Assembly (NCBI GenBank): GCA_031549625.1
Contig: JAVBPK010000055.1
Span: 1 to 23,241, forward strand
Length of the DNA: 23,241 nucleotides
DNA from: JAISXK01 sp031549625
Lineage (GTDB): Bacteria; Bacillota; Clostridia; Christensenellales; CAG-138
Reading direction: 5' to 3'
Of the stretch, positions 1-6,658 are shown piece after piece (the stretch's first letter is position 1; every line of letters starts with the position of its first letter). Position numbers and translations under genes: made by a program. The notes below the pieces were generated by a model, which did no database searches, had not been told where the DNA came from, and saw only the letters and a program-made list of their open reading frames with translations.

Positions 1-1
1 C

Positions 2-1117
2 GGCTGGATTACAGCCCCCTATGCCAACGAAGGCTATGCGGTTGGCCAGGTTGTCGCGGTTGTTGGCGCTCTGAACGTGCCCAGCAATGCCGACTTCTAT
101 GCAGAAGGCTATCGCCAGGTTTACTTCTCCAGCAGCAATGTCAACCTGAACGTCGTTGACAACTACTTGGGGCTTTTCTATGCCCTGCGCGAGACCGTGC
201 CGGACAGTGCTGACGTAATAATTGGTATCACTCCGGTGACCTGGAATGCATGGTGGTTTGATGGCGACGACACCAGGGGCGCGGGCGGCGTTGTTAACGT
301 AGATAAGCTGTATCACTGGGCTGGCAAGAAGCCCGGCAGTACCACTGCCGCTTCCGACTTTTCCTACATCCCCGTGGTATCCAGCGCGAAGACCTACCGT
401 TGGCTGTGCTTCGGCAAAGTAACGGGCGATGACGCGACCATGAGCTTTGGCATCACGCCGGGCATGAAGTTCAACCATGATCCCTATGCACCGTGGATCG
501 ACCTTGGCCCTGACGGAGGTGCCGACTGGCTGAACATTCTGGATGATGAGTATCTCGTGTTCCATTCTGAGCTTCCCGATGGTTCTCACCGGTATGTTGT
601 ATGGGAAAACCCAAACGGACCCATGCATCCTGCTGATCCCGCCTCTTACCCCAACATGACACTGCCCCCGCTTGTTATGTTTGAAACCACCAGCAAGCAC
701 ATTGGCGACGGCTTGGTTCTGATCGACGTCAAGGGCTTTGACTGGCGCGTGGAAGTTTCCGGCGGCGAGCTGATATTCTGGAAGACAAACATCGCTCCTT
801 ACGACGACAAAGTCTCCAAGGGCGACACGCTGTACAACACACTGGTTGCGGAATACACCTCCGTCGTAGAAGACATCCTTGGCTTCAGCGCTTACAGCAA
901 GGCAAACACGCTGAAAAAGAGCGACTTCGAAAAGCTGGCGAACAAGATCGCAGCGAAAGTCACTGTAGACATCGAACCCTGGACGCCTTACGTACAGGTT
1001 CCGGAAAACATCGTTGTTGATCCTCCGAAGACCGGCGAAACAGCAAGCGTACTTGGCTTCGTTATGATCGTGATGGCCGCGGCCGCCGCGTTTGTGGTGA
1101 AAAAGGTTCGCGCTTAA
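2..1117 (+). CDS. C-terminal part of a surface protein with LPXTG-like sorting signal (5' partial)
   Basis: The reading frame is open to the left edge, so this is the last ~371 residues of a longer protein; a GTG at 77 is an internal codon, not a convincing start. The body is rich in Trp, Tyr, Gly and Asp with few charged helices, as in secreted beta-rich domains, but I recognise no named domain. The C-terminus has a PPKTGE motif, then a ~20-residue hydrophobic stretch (ASVLGFVMIVMAAAAAFVV) and a basic tail KKVRA. That is the layout of a sortase sorting signal with Pro in place of the first Leu; it could also simply be a membrane anchor. Inferred role: protein displayed on the cell surface, exported by Sec and anchored at its C-terminus. 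A strong terminator follows, so it ends its transcript. Function of the ectodomain unknown. Confidence 0.75.
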   Translation, partial: GWITAPYANEGYAVGQVVAVVGALNVPSNADFYAEGYRQVYFSSSNVNLNVVDNYLGLFYALRETVPDSADVIIGITPVTWNAWWFDGDDTRGAGGVVNVDKLYHWAGKKPGSTTAASDFSYIPVVSSAKTYRWLCFGKVTGDDATMSFGITPGMKFNHDPYAPWIDLGPDGGADWLNILDDEYLVFHSELPDGSHRYVVWENPNGPMHPADPASYPNMTLPPLVMFETTSKHIGDGLVLIDVKGFDWRVEVSGGELIFWKTNIAPYDDKVSKGDTLYNTLVAEYTSVVEDILGFSAYSKANTLKKSDFEKLANKIAAKVTVDIEPWTPYVQVPENIVVDPPKTGETASVLGFVMIVMAAAAAFVVKKVRA

Positions 1118-1154
1118 TTAAAACGAGCTGTCTTCTCTAAAATCAAAAGCCCTA

Positions 1155-1191
1155 AAACACAGCGCCACAAAACCGGCGCTGTGTTTGCTTT
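1155..1191 (+). terminator. Rho-independent terminator after the surface protein gene
   Basis: A perfect 12-bp stem (AAACACAGCGCC at 1155-1166 with GGCGCTGTGTTT at 1175-1186) encloses an 8-nt loop and ends in a T-rich tail (GTTTGCTTT). The A-run on the left makes it possibly bidirectional, but no minus-strand gene ends here. Confidence 0.85.
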
Positions 1192-1251
1192 ACACGCAAA
1201 AGCGGCGCTTTATCCTGAAGAAATATATAATGCAATGTGGCGCTACAGGCA

Positions 1252-1280
1252 TTGCGCAGATTTCTTGAATTGGGTATCAT
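1252..1280 (+). promoter_or_regulatory. Candidate sigma-A promoter for ptb-buk
   Basis: TTGCGC (1252-1257), a 17-bp spacer and TATCAT (1275-1280) lie just upstream of the ptb ribosome binding site. A second TATAAT at 1226-1231 has no convincing -35 partner. The choice between them is uncertain. Confidence 0.45.
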
Positions 1281-1317
1281 GGAAAAAAGGCGATTTAGAT
1301 AACAGGAGGAAATTACT

Positions 1318-2214
1318 ATGGTGATCAAAAACTTTGACGAACTGATCGATCGAGTGAAGGGCAGCGCTAAGCGCACCGTGGCTTTGGTAGAAGCACACGA
1401 CGAACACGCACTGGAGGCCGTTATACATGCCGCCGATATCGTGAACGCAATACTGGTCGGCGACAAAGATAAAATTACCGACGCCTTGAAAGCATTGGGG
1501 CAAAACCCTACCAAATATGAAATCGTGCAGGTTCCCGATGGCATGCACCCCTCTCTTTGCGCCGCCCAGCTCATACACGACGGCCGCGCCGATTTTCTCA
1601 TGAAAGGCAAAATCATGACTGGCGACCTTTTGAAGGGCGTTTTGATGCCGGAGGCCAACCTGCGTTCCGGCGGGCTGATGAGCCATGTTATTGTGAATGA
1701 AGTCCCCGGCTACCACAAGCTTCTTTGCGTCACCGACGGCGGCATGTGCACGTATCCGGATTTAGAAAAGAAAAAGCAAATCGTAGAAAACGCGGTTAAC
1801 TTCTTCCATAGGCTTGGCTACGAAAAGCCAAATGTGGCGGCACTGTGCGCGGTGGAAACCGTTAACCCCAAAATGCCCGAAACCGTAGACGCCGCTGCCC
1901 TCAAAGAGATGAGTTTGAACGGCGAATTGCCCAACTGCTATGTGGAGGGTCCCATCTCCTACGACCTTGCGATGGTGCCTGAACTTTCCGCCATCAAGGG
2001 GTATTCCTGCCCCTGTGCCGGAGAGTTTGACATACTGCTCGTTCCTGAAATTGTGGTTGGCAATGTACTTGGCAAATGTTTTGTTTATACCTGCGGCGGA
2101 CGTATGGCCGGCGTGATACAGGGCTGCAAAGTGCCCATTGTGCTTACTTCGCGCGGCTCTTCCGCCGACGAAAAATATTATTCCCTGGCCCTTGGCGCCG
2201 GGTGCGTCAACTGA
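1318..2214 (+). CDS. ptb: Phosphate butyryltransferase
   Basis: Catalyses butyryl-CoA + phosphate to butyryl phosphate + CoA in the cytoplasm, the first step of the Ptb-Buk route to butyrate and ATP. The 298-residue length and the whole-length pattern fit the phosphate acetyl/butyryltransferase family: an N-terminal segment with AILVGDKDKI, the central DFLMKGKIMTGDLLKGV block typical of this family, CVTDGGMCTYPDL, and a C-terminal IVLTSRGSSADEKYYSLALG block close to the usual PTSRAD.EEKY.SI motif. The ATG is preceded by AGGAGG at 1304-1309 with good spacing. buk follows 27 bp downstream, which supports the butyryl rather than the acetyl assignment. Substrate range (branched acyl-CoAs are also used by some Ptb enzymes) cannot be read from sequence. 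Confidence 0.93.
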   Translation: MVIKNFDELIDRVKGSAKRTVALVEAHDEHALEAVIHAADIVNAILVGDKDKITDALKALGQNPTKYEIVQVPDGMHPSLCAAQLIHDGRADFLMKGKIMTGDLLKGVLMPEANLRSGGLMSHVIVNEVPGYHKLLCVTDGGMCTYPDLEKKKQIVENAVNFFHRLGYEKPNVAALCAVETVNPKMPETVDAAALKEMSLNGELPNCYVEGPISYDLAMVPELSAIKGYSCPCAGEFDILLVPEIVVGNVLGKCFVYTCGGRMAGVIQGCKVPIVLTSRGSSADEKYYSLALGAGCVN

Positions 2215-2241
2215 CGTCCAACAATAAAAAAGGAGAAGCAC

Positions 2242-3318
2242 ATGGATAGAATACTTGTAATAAACCCTGGCAGCACGTCCACTAAGATAGCTGTGTTTGA
2301 AGACAATAAAAAGATTATTGACGAAACGCTCCGCCATGAAGACGCCGATATCGCGCATTTTAAATGGGTGATCGATCAGGTCGACTACCGCAAATCCATC
2401 ATCGAAAAATGCCTGCGGGACCGTAATTTTGATATTCAAACGCTGACCTGCATAATGGCCCGCGGCGGCCAGATTCCCCCTGTCCGCTCCGGCGCGTACC
2501 GTGTTGACCAAAAAATGGTCGATTATTTAAGCAAGCTGCGCGAAGGCTCCCATGTATCCAATATCGCGTGCATCATCGCTTACGGGCTTGCTACAGAATT
2601 GAACATTCCCGCTTACATTTATGACCCTGTCAACACAGACGAGCTTTCTCCCATCGCAAGGATTACCGGCATGCCCGAGCTGCCAAAACAAAGCCGTGGC
2701 CATTCGCTCAATACGCATGCCGTGGCGCGCCGCTGCGCAAAGGAAACATTGCACAAGCCCGTGGAAGAATGTACATTTGTCGTGGCGCATCTTGGCGGCG
2801 GCTGCAGCGTATGGCTCATCGATAAGGGCGTCTCTCCCGACCTGTACAGCGACGACGACGGCGCCTTCAGCCCCGAGCGGATTGGCCGCATGCAGGCCAT
2901 GGAGCTTATTCGCCTTTGCTACTCCGGAAAATACACATTCACCGAAATTGCGCGCAAAGTGCGCGGCAACGCGGGCATTCGCGCCCACCTTGGCACGGCG
3001 GATATGCGCGAAGTAGAAAAGCGCGTACTGGAGGGCGACGAACAGGCCAAACTTGTTTACGACGCGTTTGCGTACAACATCGCAAAAAGCATCGGCGACC
3101 TTGCCGCCGCCGTTAAAGGAAAGGTGGACCGCATCATACTTACCGGCGGAATCGCACATTCCAAAATGCTGACGGACGAAATCAGCAGCTATGTCGATTG
3201 GATCGCCCCCATCATCATCATCGCCGGCGAATACGAAATGGAAGCGCTGGCCGAAGGCGGATTGCGCGTTATGCGCGGCGAGGAACAGCCCAAGCAGATT
3301 GCATGGCCCGAAGACTGA
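2242..3318 (+). CDS. buk: Butyrate kinase
   Basis: Transfers phosphate from butyryl phosphate to ADP, giving butyrate and ATP, directly after Ptb in the same operon. The 358-residue length is standard for the ASKHA acetate/butyrate kinase family. Visible motifs in order: NPGSTSTK near residue 8 (phosphate loop), MARGG (~73), YDPVNTDEL (~131), a GHSLNTHAVARR block, HLGGGCSV (~187), DDDGAFSPERIG, RGNAGIRAHLGT (~245), TGGIAHSKML (~305) and EYEMEALAEGGLRV at the C-terminus. Some positions differ from textbook Buk (ARGGQIPPV where GGLLKPI is usual; GGGCSVWL where GGGISVxxH is usual), so this is a divergent copy, but the catalytic frame is intact. GGAG precedes the ATG. A weak terminator follows. 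Confidence 0.92.
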   Translation: MDRILVINPGSTSTKIAVFEDNKKIIDETLRHEDADIAHFKWVIDQVDYRKSIIEKCLRDRNFDIQTLTCIMARGGQIPPVRSGAYRVDQKMVDYLSKLREGSHVSNIACIIAYGLATELNIPAYIYDPVNTDELSPIARITGMPELPKQSRGHSLNTHAVARRCAKETLHKPVEECTFVVAHLGGGCSVWLIDKGVSPDLYSDDDGAFSPERIGRMQAMELIRLCYSGKYTFTEIARKVRGNAGIRAHLGTADMREVEKRVLEGDEQAKLVYDAFAYNIAKSIGDLAAAVKGKVDRIILTGGIAHSKMLTDEISSYVDWIAPIIIIAGEYEMEALAEGGLRVMRGEEQPKQIAWPED

Positions 3319-3334
3319 TAAGCGCCTGATTTGC

Positions 3335-3358
3335 GCGGGATGCCAACGCCCGCTTTTT
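3335..3358 (+). terminator. Weak terminator candidate after buk
   Basis: A 5-bp GCGGG/CCCGC stem (3335-3339 and 3349-3353) with a 9-nt loop is followed at once by five T residues. The stem is short, but position and T-tract fit the end of the ptb-buk transcript. Confidence 0.45.
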
Positions 3359-3573
3359 ATGGAAGACCGCTCCAAGCCAGAGGGGCCATCCCCAAGAACC
3401 CGCTGCCGGAATATAGAAGCATTCCGTAAAACGGTTCCTATAGGGATGTTCCCTTTAGCAGGGGCAGGGCAGCGGCATATCTTCCCTCCCCGGCGGATGA
3501 CCTGGTTTGCGGTACCCGCGTAGATTTTCCTTTTTTATGTATGAGTTGCACGGAATGAGCGCACGATAGACAT

Positions 3574-4038
3574 ATGACATCTTGGCAATACCGCATCGAT
3601 ACCCTGCGCACCATGCGGCAGGGACAAAGGTATAGGCGACCCGGACGCCCGCGCGGCGGCTGGCGTATTGCTGTGCTTTTTCTTTTGGGCGCCGCGGCCA
3701 TTTACTTAGGCCTGCTGGCTTTTGGCGCGGTTCGTTTGCCATTTTTGGTGCCGACCCCTTCCCCGACTCTTGCGCCCACGCCCAGCCCGACGCCTACCGC
3801 CACGCCGACACCTACCCCAACTCCCACGCCGACACCGACGCCGACGCCTACCCCAACCCCCACGCCAAGACCGACGCCGACGCCTGCCCCCACGAAAAAA
3901 CCCACCCCGCGCCCAACCAAAAAGCCTACCCCTACGCCCACCTTGGAGGCATCTCCCGACCCCGAACCTTCCGCCGCGCTATTTACACGCAGCACGCCTT
4001 CCCCCACGCCTGCGCCAACGCCGACATCCGGAGTGTGA
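3574..4038 (+). CDS. Small membrane protein with Pro-Thr repeat ectodomain
   Basis: A 154-residue protein with three parts: a basic N-terminus (about residues 1-28, many Arg and Gly), one hydrophobic helix (about 30-50, RIAVLFLLGAAAIYLGLLAF), and an extracellular tail almost entirely of Pro-Thr pairs with Ser, Ala, Lys and Arg interruptions (about 60-125), ending in a second Pro-Thr-Ser patch. The inside-positive N-terminus predicts N-in, C-out. Such rod-like PT tails are known as wall-spanning spacers and glycosylation sites, but no catalytic or binding domain is present and I do not recognise a family. The ribosome binding site is weak (no AGGAGG), so the start is uncertain; an ATG at 3610 is an alternative. 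It stands alone between buk and murI. The minus-strand frame here (Val-Gly repeats) is a shadow of the repeat. Confidence 0.6.
   Translation: MTSWQYRIDTLRTMRQGQRYRRPGRPRGGWRIAVLFLLGAAAIYLGLLAFGAVRLPFLVPTPSPTLAPTPSPTPTATPTPTPTPTPTPTPTPTPTPTPRPTPTPAPTKKPTPRPTKKPTPTPTLEASPDPEPSAALFTRSTPSPTPAPTPTSGV
3802..3866 (+). repeat. Imperfect 36-nt tandem duplication inside the Pro-Thr tract
   Basis: A 29-base block beginning ACGCCGACACC at 3802-3830 recurs at 3838-3866 with two substitutions, an offset of 36 bases (12 codons). Both differences fall at third codon positions, so the encoded Pro-Thr sequence is unchanged. This indicates growth of the tract by in-frame duplication. Confidence 0.75.
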
Positions 4039-4152
4039 TTCCGCGTTAAGCTGGGGGCTTTTTCATTCATCCATCTGTTTCGCTACGCACCCATATGGCG
4101 CCCTGCTTTGCTTGGCATTTAAAGCGTCGGGCAATTTCGCGCTTTATTTCTC

Positions 4153-4181
4153 TTGCTCTTTTTATGAAGTGTTCTTATAAT
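4153..4181 (+). promoter_or_regulatory. Sigma-A promoter of murI
   Basis: TTGCTC (4153-4158), a 17-bp spacer and a perfect TATAAT (4176-4181), 36 bp before the murI ATG. The intergenic stretch 4039-4152 shows no gene or clear terminator. Confidence 0.75.
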
Positions 4182-4216
4182 AGAGAAGCGCATTTCATGC
4201 AGGCGGGAGGTGCTTC

Positions 4217-5020
4217 ATGGATCAACGCCCCATCGGCGTATTTGACAGCGGCTTAGGCGGCATATCTACCTTGATACAAGCACGCCTTGCTCTGCCTACC
4301 GAAAACTTCATTTATTTCGGCGACAGCATAAACGCGCCCTACGGGAACCGCAGCCAAGAGGAGCTGGAACGCCTGGCAAGCAATGCCTGCCAATTTCTGA
4401 TTGATCACAATGCGAAGGCCATCCTTATTGCCTGCAACACTTCTTCCGCTGCCGCTCTCGACCTGCTGCAACGCAAATTTTCTTTGCCGATATGCGGCAT
4501 AAGCCCCGCAATACTGCTTGCCGCAAACCATGTGGGCAGCGGCCTTGTGCTTATGGCCGCCACAGAATCTACCGTGCGCTTGCCGGGCTACCGCAGGCTG
4601 CGCCTCCGTTTGCCGGTTGACGCACATGTTGTGGATACCCCGTTTTCAGCCGAAGTGGTTCGCCGTGTAGAGCGCGGCCTATTTGCGCCCGGCAGCTATG
4701 ACGACCTGCTTGCGGCCCCTTTTCAGGAATTTGAAGGGTTGGCCGTGCAAGGGATCGTGCTGGGCTGCACGCATTATCCTTTCATTCAACCGGAAATCGC
4801 CCGCTACGCGCAAACGCATTTTCAAGGAACACCCCGCTTTTTTGAGGGCGGATTAACTGCGATTTCCCAGCTGAAGGCACGCCTTGAGGTTTCCGGGCTC
4901 CTAAACACGGAAGGCCATGCGGACGTTGCTTTTTTTACCAGCGGTGATATAGCCGCTGTACAGCCTTTATTTGAACTTTTGTTGAATCGTCCGCTTTTCG
5001 ATGGCTTAATCACCCAATAA
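4217..5020 (+). CDS. murI: Glutamate racemase
   Basis: Interconverts L- and D-glutamate in the cytoplasm by two-base catalysis, supplying D-Glu for the peptidoglycan stem peptide. All hallmark motifs are present in the 267 residues: FDSGLGG at 9-15, FGDSINAPYG at 34-43, the first catalytic cysteine in ACNTSSA (Cys73) and the second in GCTHYPF (Cys184). Length is typical for bacterial MurI. The ATG follows GGCGGGAGG with good spacing and a strong promoter just upstream, so it is probably transcribed on its own. It has no functional link to the TRAP operon that follows, beyond position. Confidence 0.96.
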   Translation: MDQRPIGVFDSGLGGISTLIQARLALPTENFIYFGDSINAPYGNRSQEELERLASNACQFLIDHNAKAILIACNTSSAAALDLLQRKFSLPICGISPAILLAANHVGSGLVLMAATESTVRLPGYRRLRLRLPVDAHVVDTPFSAEVVRRVERGLFAPGSYDDLLAAPFQEFEGLAVQGIVLGCTHYPFIQPEIARYAQTHFQGTPRFFEGGLTAISQLKARLEVSGLLNTEGHADVAFFTSGDIAAVQPLFELLLNRPLFDGLITQ

Positions 5021-5053
5021 AACAATATATTTCTTGAAAAATACTGAGAAACT

Positions 5054-5109
5054 TTGTATGCTACTAATATAATAGGTTGTATGCTTGTTCAATTGTATAC
5101 TTGTATGAC
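5054..5109 (+). repeat. Four direct repeats of a TTGTATGCT-like 9-mer upstream of the TRAP operon
   Basis: TTGTATGCT at 5054-5062, TTGTATGCT at 5077-5085, TTGTATACT at 5093-5101 and TTGTATGAC at 5101-5109. Start-to-start distances are 23, 16 and 8 bases, close to multiples of 8. A TATAAT sits between copies 1 and 2 (5068-5073), without a clear -35. The array ends just before the AGGAGG of the TAXI lipoprotein gene. It may be a regulator binding array; no regulator gene is adjacent. Confidence 0.55.
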
Positions 5110-5120
5110 AGGAGGTTATT

Positions 5121-6071
5121 ATGAAACGCATTCTTTCTTTTGCCCTTTGCGTACTATTTGTATTCTCCGCCGCCGCATGCGGCGCGCCCCAGCAAAAAAA
5201 CCTTACCATGGCCACCGGCGGTGACAGCGGCGTTTATTACGCGTATGGCAGCATTATTGCTGGGGTTTTTACCGAGGCCATCGACGGCATGACCGTCACG
5301 GCCGTTACGACCGGCGCATCCAAAGACAACGCGAACCGTTTGAATAAGGGTGAAGCGGATATCGCCATCCTCCAAAATGATGTCATGGACTACGCTTTTA
5401 ATGCCAAAGAGCTTTTTGAAGGGGGCGCCCCGCTCACAAACATCGCGACCATCGGTACGCTATACCCTGAGACCATACAGATAGTCGCGAGCAAAGCTTC
5501 CGGCATCACCAGCATCAAAGATCTAGCCGGAAAGCGTGTTTCCGTTGGCGATCTGGGTTCCGGCACAGAGGCAAACGCACGCCAGATTCTTACAGCGCAT
5601 GGCCTGACCTATGACGATTTGGGCCAAGTGCAATACCTTGGCTTCGGCGAATCTTCCACTGCCATACAGCAGCTGACTCTGGATGCCGCTTTCCTGACTG
5701 CGGGCCTGCCCACACCGGCCATCATCGACCTGAATTCCCAAACCGCCGTTGTGCTGGTTTCGCTTGACCCCGCCGCCATCGACCAGCTGATTCACGATTA
5801 TCCATTCTATACGCCTTACCATGTTGAAGCCGGCGCATACGAGGGCATGGAAAGCGCCGAAACGGTCGCCGTGCTGGCCACCATGGCCTGCCGCAAGGAC
5901 CTTGACGAAGATACCGTTTATGCCATTACTAAGACACTCTTTGAAAGCAAAGACAAGCTGCAGCATAATAAGGCGTCCTTCCTTTCTGCGGAGAGCGCCA
6001 TCAACGGCGCTTCCATTGCCATGCACCCCGGCGCCGCGAAATACTACAAAGAGCTTGGACTTATCCAATAA
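5121..6071 (+). CDS. TAXI-family TRAP transporter solute-binding lipoprotein
   Basis: Extracytoplasmic receptor that captures a small organic (probably carboxylate-type) solute for a Na+-driven TRAP permease. The 316 residues begin with a basic start (MKRIL), a hydrophobic core and Cys20 in SAAAC, a lipoprotein signal with Ala rather than Leu at -3. The mature part carries the TAXI pattern: MATGGDSGVYYAYGSIIA (~30), ASKDNANRLNKGEADIAILQNDV (~65-88), and VSVGDLGSGTEANARQIL (~140) in the second lobe. AGGAGG precedes the ATG at ideal distance. The permease genes follow on the same strand. The ligand cannot be inferred; the few studied TAXI systems vary. Confidence 0.92.
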   Translation: MKRILSFALCVLFVFSAAACGAPQQKNLTMATGGDSGVYYAYGSIIAGVFTEAIDGMTVTAVTTGASKDNANRLNKGEADIAILQNDVMDYAFNAKELFEGGAPLTNIATIGTLYPETIQIVASKASGITSIKDLAGKRVSVGDLGSGTEANARQILTAHGLTYDDLGQVQYLGFGESSTAIQQLTLDAAFLTAGLPTPAIIDLNSQTAVVLVSLDPAAIDQLIHDYPFYTPYHVEAGAYEGMESAETVAVLATMACRKDLDEDTVYAITKTLFESKDKLQHNKASFLSAESAINGASIAMHPGAAKYYKELGLIQ

Positions 6072-6089
6072 ACGGTTCCGCTTTTGGCC

Positions 6090-6635
6090 ATGACGCTAGC
6101 GCAGCCGCAATCTATCGGTCAAAAGCAGGAGAACAAGTTTACATGGCTTGTTCTCCTGCTGGTTTTTGTTCTGGCTGCGGCATTTTTTAGTTTTGCTCCC
6201 ATTTTGCCACGGCTTGTTTTTTCCTTCGGCAACCGCGCGCTGCTTGTGCTGCCCTTGCAAAAACCAGAAACATTTTGCATACAGTTTACGCATTCCGCCA
6301 ACCTTTCCCCCGTAACCGACGAGTATGAATGGACGGGCGACACGCTCATATTACGCCAATCGCGATTTCTTACATTTGGCGCCGGTATCCCTTCCCCCGC
6401 CGATGGCATTGGCAAAGAGCTTGTTCACACCGATGAAGGCGAATATGTTTTGACGGGCATCGATGCCCCTCGTTCTTTTGTGGACATTATGATCGGGGAT
6501 ATACCCGACCAACGTTTGCTGTATCGCGGCCAAGAGATACATCTCTCCACTATGATTGCCCCCGGCAATGTTTTACGCATGCAGGTAAGACATGTGCCGC
6601 TGCTATATGAATTGCTCTTTGCGGGCAACGAATGA
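6090..6635 (+). CDS. DUF1850 protein of the TAXI-TRAP operon
   Basis: About 181 residues with one N-terminal membrane helix (about 14-36, TWLVLLLVFVLAAAFF) and an outer domain with FTHSANLSPVTDEYEW, the His-Ser motif region characteristic of DUF1850. Members are found between TAXI receptors and fused TRAP permeases, where an accessory role has been assumed; their biochemical role is unknown to me. I chose the ATG at 6090; a TTG two codons upstream (6084) is possible, and neither has a good ribosome binding site, so translation may depend on coupling to the gene before it (18 bp away). Its stop codon overlaps an ATG in the next frame, evidence of tight operon packing. Confidence 0.8.
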   Translation: MTLAQPQSIGQKQENKFTWLVLLLVFVLAAAFFSFAPILPRLVFSFGNRALLVLPLQKPETFCIQFTHSANLSPVTDEYEWTGDTLILRQSRFLTFGAGIPSPADGIGKELVHTDEGEYVLTGIDAPRSFVDIMIGDIPDQRLLYRGQEIHLSTMIAPGNVLRMQVRHVPLLYELLFAGNE

Positions 6636-6658
6636 ACACCTTGGAAGGAAGTGAGAAA

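Noticed and set aside
3702..4070. A Val-Gly repeat protein on the minus strand
   Set aside because: It is the complement of the Pro-Thr codon repeat. The plus-strand frame has a sensible membrane helix and topology; the minus frame has none.
5060..5110. CRISPR-like or replication iteron array
   Set aside because: Units are only 9 bases, with irregular 8-23 base spacing, sit directly at a gene start, and have no cas or rep gene nearby; a regulatory array is the simpler reading.
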